DNA from: Agrococcus terreus
GTDB taxonomy: Bacteria; Actinomycetota; Actinomycetes; Actinomycetales; Microbacteriaceae
DNA length: 64,000 bases
Assembly: GCF_014645235.1 (NCBI RefSeq)
Contig: NZ_BMLM01000002.1
Location: 124,001 to 188,000 of the forward strand
Direction of reading: 5' to 3'
Below, in pieces: positions 37,588 through 44,936 of this stretch (the stretch's first letter is position 1; every line of letters begins with the position of its first letter). A program made the position numbers and the translations under genes. Below the pieces are notes generated by a model that had not been told where the DNA came from, searched no databases, and was given only the letters and a program-made list of their open reading frames with translations.

Positions 37588-38652
37588 TCAGCCTCCCTCG
37601 GGCAGCCTGAGCTGCACGATGCTCGCGCCGAACTGGGGCCCGCTGGGCGAGATGGTCATGGCATCGTCGAGGTCGACGAACTCGACGATCGCGCCGCGGA
37701 TGCATCGGGCGGGGTTCCCGCACGGCTCGGCGGCGGCCGGAGCGGAGGAGTACCCGCTCCCGAAGTAGAACGACTCGAGGCGGAAGCCGATGTAGCCGAA
37801 GATGTGGTACTTGGCGTTGCTGCCGGTGAGGCCGTTCGTGCGGTCGTAGACGGGCAGCAGCATCGACGTGCCGATCATGCTGCGGACGTCGGCCGCGGAG
37901 CAGTGGTCCGGCCGGTCGTTGCCGGTATCGGAGCTGATCCACATGCCGGAGGTCGTCGCGAGTCCTGCGCAGGTGCCGGTGCCGCTCTCCACGAGCCAGC
38001 TGAATCCGCCTGCCGGTGCAGCCCCGTTCGGACCGCTCGGTGGGGGCGGCGGGAAGCGGGTGCCGCTCGGGCACGCGTGGAAGTCGCTGCTGCGATTGCT
38101 CTTCGCGTAGATCGTGACGTTGCCTGAGGTCGGCGGGATGTCGAGGCCGATGACCTGCCCTGCAGCGTTGTAGATGGGCGTCGCCCGCGAGAAGTGGAGC
38201 ACCTCGCACCACGAGATCGCGAGCGGGAAGTGCGCTCCGCCTGTCGGGTAACCCCACTGGGCCGCGCCGCGCGCGCTGACGTCGGTGCTCTCGACTCCGA
38301 TCACGGGCCCGAACAGGTAGTCCCGCGTCGAGCTCGTCTCGACCTCGACGATGCCGCGCGCGGTGTCGAGGTCGACCGCTGCGGCCGCGTGGCCGCCCAT
38401 CGGGTCGTTCGCGCCGGCCAGCTGCCCAGCGGTGGTCTGCGCCGAGGTGGTGTTGCAGTTCGTGCCGTGGCCGCACTGCTGCGCCACGGCGAGCGCCGCT
38501 GCATCCGCGCCGGTCTGCAGTCTCTGCTGGTCGGCGTTCATGCTGGCGATGTCGATCGCGAGCGCCGAGAGCACCAGGAACGGGACCATGAGGACACCGA
38601 CCCAGATCGCGACGGCGCCCCGATCTCTGCGAGACCGCTTCAGCCGTTGCAT
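37588..38652 (-). CDS. TadG-like pilus-associated protein
   Basis: 354 residues. The N-terminus [19 protein letters not shown] is a prepilin-like leader and single hydrophobic helix, but the position-5 glutamate of the mature pseudopilin is Trp/absent. The exported part has eight or more cysteines and a Pro-rich patch ([18 protein letters not shown], about 205-222). ATG at 38652 overlaps the tadE end by 13 bases. It is probably a minor surface component of the pilus; the Tad_N helix is the only recognisable domain. Confidence 0.75.
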   Translation of the reverse strand: MQRLKRSRRDRGAVAIWVGVLMVPFLVLSALAIDIASMNADQQRLQTGADAAALAVAQQCGHGTNCNTTSAQTTAGQLAGANDPMGGHAAAAVDLDTARGIVEVETSSTRDYLFGPVIGVESTDVSARGAAQWGYPTGGAHFPLAISWCEVLHFSRATPIYNAAGQVIGLDIPPTSGNVTIYAKSNRSSDFHACPSGTRFPPPPPSGPNGAAPAGGFSWLVESGTGTCAGLATTSGMWISSDTGNDRPDHCSAADVRSMIGTSMLLPVYDRTNGLTGSNAKYHIFGYIGFRLESFYFGSGYSSAPAAAEPCGNPARCIRGAIVEFVDLDDAMTISPSGPQFGASIVQLRLPEGG

Positions 38653-39020
38653 CGCATGGTCCCCCTTCCGATGAGCGTGACGTCGCCGAAGCCGCCGACG
38701 AGGGCGAAGTCGGAGACGGTCACCGTGGCCGTGACGTTGGCCCCGACCGTGCAGGTCGCAGGTGCGACCGCGATCTGGTCGGCGACGAGCGAGACGCTCG
38801 GCCGGGCGGCATCGATCGCGGCCTGGCGAGCGTTGGCGATTCGCTGCGGCGAGCTGTCTAGCGCTGCGACGCGGACAGCCTGACGGGCCGCGTTGTCGAG
38901 CACCGTCTGGACGTGCCATGCGTAGCCGAAGGCGATGATGCCGAACGTCACCACCAGCAGCAGTGGCAGGACGATGGCGAACTCGACGGCGGCTGCGCCG
39001 CGGTCCTTGATCGTGCTCAT
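38640..39020 (-). CDS. tadE: Pseudopilin TadE
   Basis: 126 residues. [20 protein letters not shown] is the TadE signature: a predicted prepilin peptidase site after Gly8, then Glu at mature +5 and Phe at +6, and one membrane helix. The C-terminal domain has two cysteines. It should be processed by the prepilin peptidase at 40.4 kb. Starts 96 bp after flp, beyond an intervening terminator hairpin. Confidence 0.88.
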   Translation of the reverse strand: MSTIKDRGAAAVEFAIVLPLLLVVTFGIIAFGYAWHVQTVLDNAARQAVRVAALDSSPQRIANARQAAIDAARPSVSLVADQIAVAPATCTVGANVTATVTVSDFALVGGFGDVTLIGRGTMRCNG

Positions 39021-39055
39021 CGTCGCTCACCTCCCCAGGCGATCCATCGATCCGT

Positions 39056-39100
39056 GAAAAGCCGCGGTGCGGCGCGGCGCTGAGCCGTGCCGCACCGCGG
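39056..39100 (-). terminator. Attenuating terminator between flp and tadE
   Basis: A perfect 12-bp stem, GCC-centred: CCGCGGTGCGGC (39062-39073) with GCCGCACCGCGG (39089-39100), loop of 15 bases. Reading the minus strand it is followed directly by CTTTTC, a U-tract. It would end many flp transcripts and let fewer through to tadE-tadC. Confidence 0.8.
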
Positions 39101-39116
39101 ATCGATCAGCGCTCGA

Positions 39117-39374
39117 CTACTCCCCGCCGCCCGTGCCGCCCGTGCCGCCCGTGCCGCCCGTGCCGCTCTCGAGCTGCGTGGTGCCGTCCGTGATCGCGCC
39201 GCTGGCGCTCTGGAACAGGTCGTTGAGGATCGGACCGAGCAGGACGACGGCGACGACGACGGCGACGGCCATGAGGCCGACGAGCAGGCCGTACTCGACC
39301 GCGGTCGCGCCGCGGTCCTTCGAGCTGAAGCGGTCGGCGACGGCCGACTGGAGGGAAGTGATGACTGCGTACAT
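39117..39374 (-). CDS. flp: Flp-family major pilin
   Basis: 85 residues, major subunit of Tad/Flp pili. Leader ends in KDRG, with cleavage before ATAVEY, giving the diagnostic mature Glu5-Tyr6 pair, followed by one hydrophobic helix ([18 protein letters not shown]). The C-terminus is a Gly-Thr run (GTGGTGGTGGTGG) coded by near-identical GTGCCGCCC repeats. ATG at 39374 is selected for its AAGGA ribosome site; a longer upstream frame has no leader-like sequence. First gene of the pilus operon. Confidence 0.92.
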   Translation of the reverse strand: MYAVITSLQSAVADRFSSKDRGATAVEYGLLVGLMAVAVVVAVVLLGPILNDLFQSASGAITDGTTQLESGTGGTGGTGGTGGGE

Positions 39375-39695
39375 GGTGGAGTCCTTCGTGACAGGCCCGG
39401 TGCTGGGTTCCGGTGCTGCTTCGAACGTCACATCGAGTGGTGCGACGACAAGGATCGTGACACGCCGGTGCTCAACACGCAACATTCCGCAACCGCAAGA
39501 AAGCCTCAGGAGCAGAAGCGCAGGCTTCGCACTTCGCTCGCCGCGGGCGTACCTTGGACGAAACGGCGTTATGCACCACTGTTCTCCTGATGGACCAGGA
39601 TTCCGTTCCGCAGCGCCGACGAAGGCCGGCCGACGAGCCCGGCAGGGGGGAGGCGGCCGTGATTGAGGCCCCGCTGAGCCATCCAGGCTCCAGCC

Positions 39696-39713
39696 TCCGC
39701 GGATTCCGCGGAT
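39696..39713 (+). promoter_or_regulatory. Candidate TetR operator (tandem TCCGCGGAT)
   Basis: Two perfect adjacent copies of the 9-mer TCCGCGGAT; each contains the palindrome TCCGCGGA. It is 33 bases before the TetR start and upstream of its -10. Confidence 0.45.
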
Positions 39714-39732
39714 CCATGAGGTATCGCGTCGC

Positions 39733-39738
39733 TACAGT
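39733..39738 (+). promoter_or_regulatory. Candidate -10 element of tetR-prepilin peptidase
   Basis: TACAGT, eight bases before ATG at 39747; leaderless or nearly so. Confidence 0.45.
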
Positions 39739-39746
39739 GAGGCGCC

Positions 39747-40382
39747 ATGCCTGAGAACGAGCCGCGCGCACCGCGCTCCCCGGGCCTCCGCGAGCGCAAG
39801 AAGATCCTCACGCGCCAGACGATCGCCGAGGCCGCGTTCTCGCTCGCCCGCGAGCACGGGCTCGACGCCGTGACGATCGACGACATCGCCGAGCGCGCCT
39901 TCGTGTCGCCGCGAACGGTCTCGAACTACTTCCCCTCGAAGGAGGCGGCCGTCGTCGCCTCCTCGAGCGATGGACCGGACGAGCTGCTCGTGGGCCTCGC
40001 CGCGCGCCCCGCCGACGAGGAGCCGCTGCTGTCGCTGCGGGCCGTGATCGTCGAGGCGATCGGCGCCTGGGACGAGGACCGGCTCGCGTCGGTGCGCGAG
40101 AAGGAGTCGCTCATCGACCGCTTCCCGGCGCTGCTCCCCCACCGCATGGCCCAGTACGACGCCCTCGAGGACGCGATGCGCCGCTCCGTCGCGCAGCGCG
40201 CGAACGTGGATGCCGAGACCGAGACGTTCCCGCGCCTCGTCGCCGCGGCCGCCGCCGCCGCGGTGAAGACGGCGATCCGGGTCTGGGTGCGGCAGGACGG
40301 CACGACGCCCTCGCTCGTCGAGCTGGTGGAGCAGGCGTTCGACGAGCTCGAGGCCGGGCTGCCCGAGCCGACCGAGGACTGA
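39747..40382 (+). CDS. TetR-family transcriptional regulator
   Basis: 211 residues with an N-terminal helix-turn-helix (about 18-65; LTRQTIAEAAFSLAREHGLD, then TIDDIAERAFVSPRTVSNYF) and a ligand domain rich in acidic and alanine residues. It is divergent from the pilus operon and 10 bp upstream of the prepilin peptidase, so it may regulate pilus production, though many TetR genes control an adjacent efflux pump instead and none is present. Candidate operator repeats lie directly upstream. Confidence 0.88.
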   Translation: MPENEPRAPRSPGLRERKKILTRQTIAEAAFSLAREHGLDAVTIDDIAERAFVSPRTVSNYFPSKEAAVVASSSDGPDELLVGLAARPADEEPLLSLRAVIVEAIGAWDEDRLASVREKESLIDRFPALLPHRMAQYDALEDAMRRSVAQRANVDAETETFPRLVAAAAAAAVKTAIRVWVRQDGTTPSLVELVEQAFDELEAGLPEPTED

Positions 40383-40392
40383 CCGCCGCAGC

Positions 40393-41034
40393 ATGCCGCC
40401 CGTCGCGATCCTGGTCGTCGCCGCGCTGTGCGCGGCTGCTGCGTGGGCGCTCACGCCGTGGGCGAGGCGCATCGCGGAGGAGCCGTCGCGGTGGCTGCAC
40501 CGCGCCGTGCCGACCGTGGTCGCGGGCGTCGCCGGCGCGGGCGCCGCGTGGGGGACCGACCACCTCGCGGTGCTCGTCGGCCTCGCCGCGCTCGCGGTCG
40601 CGAGCGGCCTGCTCGTCGCGATCGACCTCGCGGTGCACCGCCTGCCGGACGCGATCGTCTGGCCGACGACGGGCATCCTGCTCGTCTCGTTCCTCGTCGC
40701 GGCCGGCGCCACCGCCGAGTGGGGCCGGCTCGGCACCGCGCTGCTCGCGATGCTCGCGGTCGGCGCCCTCTACTTCGTGCTCGGCTGGATCTCGCCGACG
40801 AGCCTCGGCCTCGGCGACGTGAAGCTGTCGCTGCCGCTCGGACTCGCGCTCGGCTGGATGGGCTGGGCGGCTGCGTTCGTCGGCGTGCTCGCCGGCTTCG
40901 TGCTGCTGCTCGTCGTCTCGCTCGTCGCGCTCGCGCTGCGGCGCACGTCGCTCTCGGGCGAGCTGCCGTTCGGGCCGTGGATGCTCGGCGGCGCGGCGGT
41001 CGGGATCGCGTGGGCGGCGCTCGCAGGCGCCTGA
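40393..41034 (+). CDS. Prepilin peptidase (A24 family, TadV-like)
   Basis: 213-residue polytopic aspartic peptidase cleaving Flp, TadE and possibly TadG leaders. The two catalytic aspartates are in AIDLAVHRLPDAIV (about residue 78) and the GxGD motif LGLGDVKLSLPLGL. There is no N-terminal cysteine-rich methyltransferase domain, so it cleaves without the PilD-type methylation domain. It is likely co-transcribed with the TetR gene. This is the only prepilin peptidase in the window and completes the Tad system. Confidence 0.9.
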   Translation: MPPVAILVVAALCAAAAWALTPWARRIAEEPSRWLHRAVPTVVAGVAGAGAAWGTDHLAVLVGLAALAVASGLLVAIDLAVHRLPDAIVWPTTGILLVSFLVAAGATAEWGRLGTALLAMLAVGALYFVLGWISPTSLGLGDVKLSLPLGLALGWMGWAAAFVGVLAGFVLLLVVSLVALALRRTSLSGELPFGPWMLGGAAVGIAWAALAGA

Positions 41035-41084
41035 GAGCGGCAGCTGCGGCCGCTCGGACCGCGTCGACGGCCGGTCCGTGCCGG

Positions 41085-41160
41085 TGGTGCCCCCAGTAGG
41101 ATTCGAACCTACGGCCTTCTGCTCCGGAGGCAGACGCTCTATCCCCTGAGCTATGGGGGC
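41085..41160 (-). tRNA. tRNA-Arg (anticodon CCG)
   Basis: Minus-strand cloverleaf: acceptor GCCCCCA pairs with TGGGGGC; D-arm GCTC-AGGGGATA-GAGC; anticodon stem TCTGC/GCAGA with loop CTCCGGA, anticodon CCG reading CGG; T-arm GTAGG-TTCGAAT-CCTAC. Discriminator A and an encoded CCA end at 41085. 76 bases including CCA. Confidence 0.97.
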
Positions 41161-41275
41161 CGGGCTGCCGAGGCAGCGACGTCCAATCTAGCACCGGCGA
41201 GCCTCGTGCTCGGCCCGCGCGGTCGCTAGCATCGGGGTACAGCGAGCGCCACGCCGACGGCGGCGAGTCCCGAAC

Positions 41276-41291
41276 ACCGTTCCACAACGGT
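41276..41291 (+). promoter_or_regulatory. Candidate TetR autoregulatory operator
   Basis: Perfect inverted repeat ACCGTT-CCAC-AACGGT, overlapping the -10-like TAGTCT at 41292-41297 of the TetR gene at 41305. Confidence 0.6.
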
Positions 41292-41297
41292 TAGTCT
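41292..41297 (+). promoter_or_regulatory. Candidate -10 element of second tetR gene (leaderless)
   Basis: TAGTCT, seven bases before ATG at 41305, abutting the palindrome at 41276-41291. Confidence 0.5.
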
Positions 41298-41304
41298 GTC
41301 GAGC

Positions 41305-41898
41305 ATGGGAAGACCTCGCCTCCACGACGAGCAGCTGCGCCAGCGGCTGCTCGATGCCGCGACCGACCTCATGGCCGCGGAGGGACCCGACTTCTCCCTG
41401 AGGCCGCTCGTCGCATCCGTGGGCACGTCGACCTCCGCCGTGTACTCGCTGTTCGGCTCGCGCGGCGAGCTCGTCGAGGCGATCACGCTGCGCGCCGTGC
41501 GCTCGTTCGTCGACGCGCAGCTCGACGCCCCCGCCGGTTCCCCGATGGAGCGCGTGCTCGGCCTGGCCCACGCGTGCCGCGCCTGGGCGCACGAGCACCG
41601 CACCATGTTCCAGGTCGTCTTCGGCGGCGCACGCGGCTCGGCCGCGGTCGAGGAGGCGCGCGAGCGCACGATGCAGCCGCTGCTCGAGGTGGTCCAGGAC
41701 GCGGTCGCGCAGGGTGTGCTCGAGGGCGACCCGCAGGTGGCCGCCCGCACGATCTTCGCGGCGCTCCACGGCTCGATCTCGCTCGAGCTGCTCGGCCTGC
41801 ACTCGGCCGACGAGGCCGACGCGCTCTTCGACGCGCAGCTCGCCGCGCTCTGGCGCAGCTGGGCGACGCCGGAGCACCGCGACGCCGTCGCCGCCTGA
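41305..41898 (+). CDS. TetR-family regulator with WHG-type C-terminal domain
   Basis: 197 residues. HTH at about 10-55 (LLDAATDLMAAEGPDFSLRP, then VGTSTSAVYSLFGSRGELVE) and a C-terminal domain resembling TetR_C_33/WHG (AWAHEHRTMFQVVFGGARG). A palindromic operator overlaps its own promoter, so negative autoregulation is likely. The next gene is csoR 50 bp downstream with its own promoter, so the target set of this regulator is not evident. Confidence 0.88.
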   Translation: MGRPRLHDEQLRQRLLDAATDLMAAEGPDFSLRPLVASVGTSTSAVYSLFGSRGELVEAITLRAVRSFVDAQLDAPAGSPMERVLGLAHACRAWAHEHRTMFQVVFGGARGSAAVEEARERTMQPLLEVVQDAVAQGVLEGDPQVAARTIFAALHGSISLELLGLHSADEADALFDAQLAALWRSWATPEHRDAVAA

Positions 41899-41910
41899 GC
41901 GGACGCACCC

Positions 41911-41939
41911 TCGACATCCATACCCCGCAGGGGTATGCT
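41911..41939 (+). promoter_or_regulatory. csoR promoter with CsoR copper operator
   Basis: -35 TCGACA (41911-41916), 17-bp spacer, -10 TATGCT (41934-41939). The perfect palindrome ATACCCC-GCA-GGGGTAT (41920-41936) matches CsoR operators and overlaps the spacer and -10, so bound CsoR would block RNA polymerase until Cu(I) releases it. Confidence 0.9.
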
Positions 41940-41948
41940 GATCGCACC

Positions 41949-42242
41949 ATGGAAACGACCACGCACGGCTACGCCTCCGACAAGGACGCCCTTTTGAAGC
42001 GGCTCCGCCGCGCCGAGGGGCAGGTGCGCGGCGTCGCCCGCATGGTCGACGAGGACGCCTACTGCATCGACATCCTCACGCAGGTCTCGGCCGCCACGAA
42101 GGCGCTCGAGACCGTGGCGCTGCAGCTGCTCGAGGACCACCTCGCGCACTGCGTCGCCGAGGCCGCCGAGCAGGGCGGTCCCGTCGCCCAGGACAAGCTC
42201 TCCGAGGCGAGCGCCGCGATCGCGCGCCTCGTCCGGTCCTGA
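41949..42242 (+). CDS. csoR: CsoR-type copper-sensing repressor
   Basis: 97-residue four-helix DUF156 protein. Cu(I) ligands are present at Cys39, His64 and Cys68 (DEDAYCIDIL; LEDHLAHCVAEA), the C-H-C set of CsoR; the conserved RLRRAEGQVRGVARMV helix binds DNA. Starts at ATG 41949, nine bases after the -10. Controls itself and copZ by the operator at 41920. No copper ATPase gene follows, unlike typical csoR-copZ-copA loci. Confidence 0.93.
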   Translation: METTTHGYASDKDALLKRLRRAEGQVRGVARMVDEDAYCIDILTQVSAATKALETVALQLLEDHLAHCVAEAAEQGGPVAQDKLSEASAAIARLVRS

Positions 42243-42292
42243 CCCCACCGGCATCCGTCGCCCCGGCGACCCCACGACAGGAAGGCACCACC

Positions 42293-42622
42293 GTGCAGCA
42301 GCCCATCGAGATCCTCAGCTCCCCCGCCGACGTCGACACCCAGGCGGGCGGCTGCTGCGGCGGCGGCGCGTGCTCGACCTCGTCGGCCGACACCGCCGCG
42401 GCGACGTCGACGCAGTCGTTCGAGGTCGACGGCATGACCTGCGGCCACTGCGTCTCGTCGGTCACCGAGGAGCTCTCGGGCCTGGCCGGCGTCGAGGGCG
42501 TCGACGTGCAGCTCGTCGCGGGCGGCCGCTCGACCGTGACGGTCGCCGCTGACGCGCCGCTGCGCCTCGACGACGTGCGCGCCGCCGTCTCGGAGGCCGG
42601 CTACACGCTCGTCGAGCGCTGA
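42293..42622 (+). CDS. copZ: Copper chaperone CopZ-like (HMA domain) with Cys-rich N-terminus
   Basis: 109 residues. The C-terminal heavy-metal-associated domain (about 42-108) has the metal motif GMTCGHC and the beta-alpha-beta core. The N-terminal 40 residues add a second cysteine cluster, GGCCGGGACST, not present in minimal CopZ (~68 residues). GTG start with AGGAAGG ribosome site; 50 bp downstream of csoR and probably co-transcribed. It would buffer cytosolic Cu(I) and pass it to an unlinked exporter or back to CsoR. Confidence 0.9.
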   Translation: MQQPIEILSSPADVDTQAGGCCGGGACSTSSADTAAATSTQSFEVDGMTCGHCVSSVTEELSGLAGVEGVDVQLVAGGRSTVTVAADAPLRLDDVRAAVSEAGYTLVER

Positions 42623-42633
42623 CGCATCCCGAC

Positions 42634-42667
42634 CGAGGGCGCCGCACCGCAGGGTGCGGCGCCCTCG
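42634..42667. terminator. Strong hairpin after copZ
   Basis: Perfect 15-bp stem: CGAGGGCGCCGCACC (42634-42648), loop GCAG, GGTGCGGCGCCCTCG (42653-42667). It lies between copZ and the convergent acyltransferase gene, so it can act on both strands. T-tract weak (GTTC nearby). Confidence 0.75.
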
Positions 42668-42710
42668 TCACGTTCGCGGCCGCCGACGGCGCGGTGCCGA
42701 CCAGGCGCGC

Positions 42711-43976
42711 CTACGGCGCGACGAGCCGGGCGCGCCGCCCGCGCACGAGCCAGATCGCGAGCGTCGTCCCGACGACGCCAATGCACGCGAGCAGCGCGTC
42801 GAGGCCCAGCTCCATGATGAGCGTCGGCCCGACGGCGAACAGCACGACCGCCGCGACCGTGGCGGCGCGGCCCGGATGGACGGGGTCGACGAGGTGCGAG
42901 GGGCTGCGCTCGTAGCGCACGAGCCACAGCGAGAGCAGCCAGACCACCGCCAGCACGAGGAGCAGCATCGGGATGCGGGTCGCCCACCAGACGGCGGAGC
43001 CCGGCTCCGGCAGCGGGAGCGGCAGGAGCAGCTGCACGCCCGTGAGCACCATGATGATCGGCAGGTGCCACAGGTAGACCGTCATGAGCCGGCTGCCGAG
43101 GAACCACACGGCGGCCCGTGCGGCCCGCGTCTCCATGAGCGCCGCGAGCGGCCGGTGGAGCAGCGTGAGCGCCGCCGCCTGGATCGCGCCGAACACGAGC
43201 ATCGGCACCGTCGGCGGGTACTGGTTCGTGAGCATGCTCGGCGAGTAGCCGGCGAGCGGCACGAGGACGCCGAGGAGCGAGTAGCCGCCCGCGATGATCG
43301 CGAGCAGCGCCCACGGCTGACGTCGGCGGAACCACCCGTCGTGCAGCCAGAAGCCGAGCTGCTGCACCGCGAGCCACACCAGCACGACGTTGGGGATGCC
43401 GAGCTGCGGGATGCCCGAGGCGAGCCGCACCGCGTCGATCGCGCCGGCCGCGAGCGCCAGCACGACCATCGTGCGCACGGGCGCGCGGCAGTGGAGGCGG
43501 ATCATCGCGGGCGCGAGCGCCTGCGCGAGCACGTACGCCGCCAGGAACCACAGCGGCGAGCCGATGCCGATCGCGACCGTGTCGACGAGCGCCGCGTCGA
43601 CGCCGAGCGCCCAGGCGCCCAGGAGCGCGAGCGCGAGCACGACGAGGAGCGGCAGGGCGGGGCGAGCGAGGCGGATGAGGCGCGTGCGCACGAAGGCGTC
43701 GACGTCGCCGCCGCGCCGCTCCAGGCTGCGCCAGCCCGCCATCGCGGCGAAGCCACCGACGACGAAGAACAGCGGCATGATGTCGCCGATCCAGGTCGCC
43801 GCCGCGAACCACGGCTGCGCCTCGACGGTGCGCTCGATGACGAGCTGCCCGTCGGGTCCGCGGCCGACGCCCACGAAGAGCAGGTGGATGACGACGACGA
43901 GCAGCACGCAGCTCACGCGCGCGAGGTCGAGCGTGAGGTCGCGCTGCGCGATCCTGGCGTCCTCGCCGGTCGTCAT
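42711..43976 (-). CDS. Acyltransferase family 3 membrane protein
   Basis: 421-residue, about ten-helix AT3 (OafB/NolL type) protein that acylates extracytoplasmic polysaccharides or glycolipids. The N-terminal helix contains LARVSCVLLVVVIHLLFVGV with the conserved His, followed by MPLFFVVGGFAAMAGWRSLE, the typical second-helix motif. C-terminus ends RGRRARLVAP. TAGCGT six bases before ATG gives a probable leaderless transcript. Substrate unknown. Confidence 0.88.
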   Translation of the reverse strand: MTTGEDARIAQRDLTLDLARVSCVLLVVVIHLLFVGVGRGPDGQLVIERTVEAQPWFAAATWIGDIMPLFFVVGGFAAMAGWRSLERRGGDVDAFVRTRLIRLARPALPLLVVLALALLGAWALGVDAALVDTVAIGIGSPLWFLAAYVLAQALAPAMIRLHCRAPVRTMVVLALAAGAIDAVRLASGIPQLGIPNVVLVWLAVQQLGFWLHDGWFRRRQPWALLAIIAGGYSLLGVLVPLAGYSPSMLTNQYPPTVPMLVFGAIQAAALTLLHRPLAALMETRAARAAVWFLGSRLMTVYLWHLPIIMVLTGVQLLLPLPLPEPGSAVWWATRIPMLLLVLAVVWLLSLWLVRYERSPSHLVDPVHPGRAATVAAVVLFAVGPTLIMELGLDALLACIGVVGTTLAIWLVRGRRARLVAP

Positions 43977-43982
43977 GCGAGC

Positions 43983-43988
43983 ACGCTA
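43983..43988 (-). promoter_or_regulatory. Candidate -10 element of the acyltransferase gene
   Basis: TAGCGT on the minus strand, six bases before ATG at 43976. Confidence 0.45.
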
Positions 43989-44055
43989 GCCCCGTCGGGC
44001 GCCCGCGGCCCGCATCCGGCGCACGTCGTGCGGGCGCGTCGCGCGGCGACGGGCG

Positions 44056-44463
44056 CTACCGCGCCTGCTCGATGCGCACGAGGTTGCCGGCGGGGTCGCG
44101 CAGCGCGATGTCGCGCACGCCCCAGAACTGGTCGGTCGGCTCCTGCACGACCTCGGCGCCCTCGTGCGCCGCGGCGCGCTCGAAGACCGCGTCGAGGTCG
44201 TCGGCGCGCAGGTTGACGCTGCCGAGCTCGCCCTTCGCCAGCAGCGCCGCGACCGCCTCCCCGTCGGCCTCCGACCGGCCGGCGCGCGGGTGCGAGAGCA
44301 CGAGCTGGATGCCCGGCTGCCCGGGCGGCGAGAGGGTGACCCAGCGGAAGCCGCCCTGGTCGACCTGGTTCTCGACGGCCATGCCGAGGACGTCGCGGTA
44401 GAAGGCGACGGCGGCATCCGGGTCGTCGACGACGACGTGGACCGCGCTGATGGAGACGCTCAT
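44056..44463 (-). CDS. VOC-superfamily (glyoxalase-like) protein
   Basis: 135-residue single VOC chain of two beta-alpha-beta-beta-beta modules: HVVVDDPDAAVAFYRDVLGM at 9-28 and FWGVRDIALRDPAGNLVRIE at the end. Metal ligands commonly His/Glu appear at His9 and Glu132. May bind or modify a small hydrophobic or electrophilic compound (antibiotic resistance or dioxygenase types are alternatives). It follows the AraC-type gene by 62 bp, but TAGCCT six bases before ATG suggests separate initiation. Confidence 0.85.
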   Translation of the reverse strand: MSVSISAVHVVVDDPDAAVAFYRDVLGMAVENQVDQGGFRWVTLSPPGQPGIQLVLSHPRAGRSEADGEAVAALLAKGELGSVNLRADDLDAVFERAAAHEGAEVVQEPTDQFWGVRDIALRDPAGNLVRIEQAR

Positions 44464-44469
44464 GCGACG

Positions 44470-44475
44470 AGGCTA
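44470..44475 (-). promoter_or_regulatory. Candidate -10 element of the VOC gene (leaderless)
   Basis: TAGCCT on the minus strand, six bases before ATG at 44463. Confidence 0.45.
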
Positions 44476-44525
44476 CGTCGCGGCGTCGCGCGACGCTGCT
44501 CCGATCCTGCTCGGATCCGCGCCGC

Positions 44526-44927
44526 TCAGCGCGCGGCGGCGCGCGGCCGCGTGAGCACCATGGCCTGGCAGCCCGGCACGCCCTCGAGCTCGCCGTGGTC
44601 GCGGGCGCGGTACGCGCTCGGCGTCTCGCCCAGGAGCTCGGTGAAGCTCGACGAGAACGAGCCGAGGCTCGTGCAGCCGACGGCGACGCACGCGTCGGTG
44701 ACGCTCACGTCGCCGCGCCGCAGCATCGCCGCCGCGCGCTCGACGCGGCGCGTCATCAGGTACCGGTAGGGCGTCTCGCCGTACGCCTCGCGGAAGCGGC
44801 GCGAGAAGTGCGCGCTCGACATGAGCGCCGTGCGGGCGAGCGCGGCGACGTCGAGCGGCTCGGCGAACTCGCGGTCCATCCGCGAGCGCGCCACGCGCAG
44901 CCGCCGCAGCTCGTCGAGGTCGGCCAT
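44526..44927 (-). CDS. AraC-family regulator, DNA-binding domain only
   Basis: 133 residues, essentially the two-HTH AraC domain (about 10-110; LARTALMSSAHFSRRFREAY, DACVAVGCTSLGSFSSSFTE) with no effector-binding domain. Such short forms act constitutively or through partner proteins. It begins 9 bp after the degenerate arsenate-reductase-like gene, so the two are likely one transcript, and the VOC gene follows on the same strand. Confidence 0.88.
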   Translation of the reverse strand: MADLDELRRLRVARSRMDREFAEPLDVAALARTALMSSAHFSRRFREAYGETPYRYLMTRRVERAAAMLRRGDVSVTDACVAVGCTSLGSFSSSFTELLGETPSAYRARDHGELEGVPGCQAMVLTRPRAAAR

Positions 44928-44936
44928 CCGCCCGCC

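Larger units (their letters stand above)
39375..39746. other. 372-bp divergent intergenic region flp/tetR
   Basis: No credible gene on either strand. The right end has a tandem TCCGCGGAT repeat and a -10-like TACAGT for the TetR gene. For flp I see no convincing -35/-10 pair; several TTGCGK hexamers around 39465-39500 (minus strand) are possible -35 elements. The base composition is less GC-rich around 39475-39600 than in neighbouring genes. Confidence 0.6.

Noticed and set aside
41085-41160. Genomic island insertion at the tRNA-Arg gene
   Set aside because: The tRNA is intact, and no duplicated 3' tRNA fragment or integrase was found on either side.
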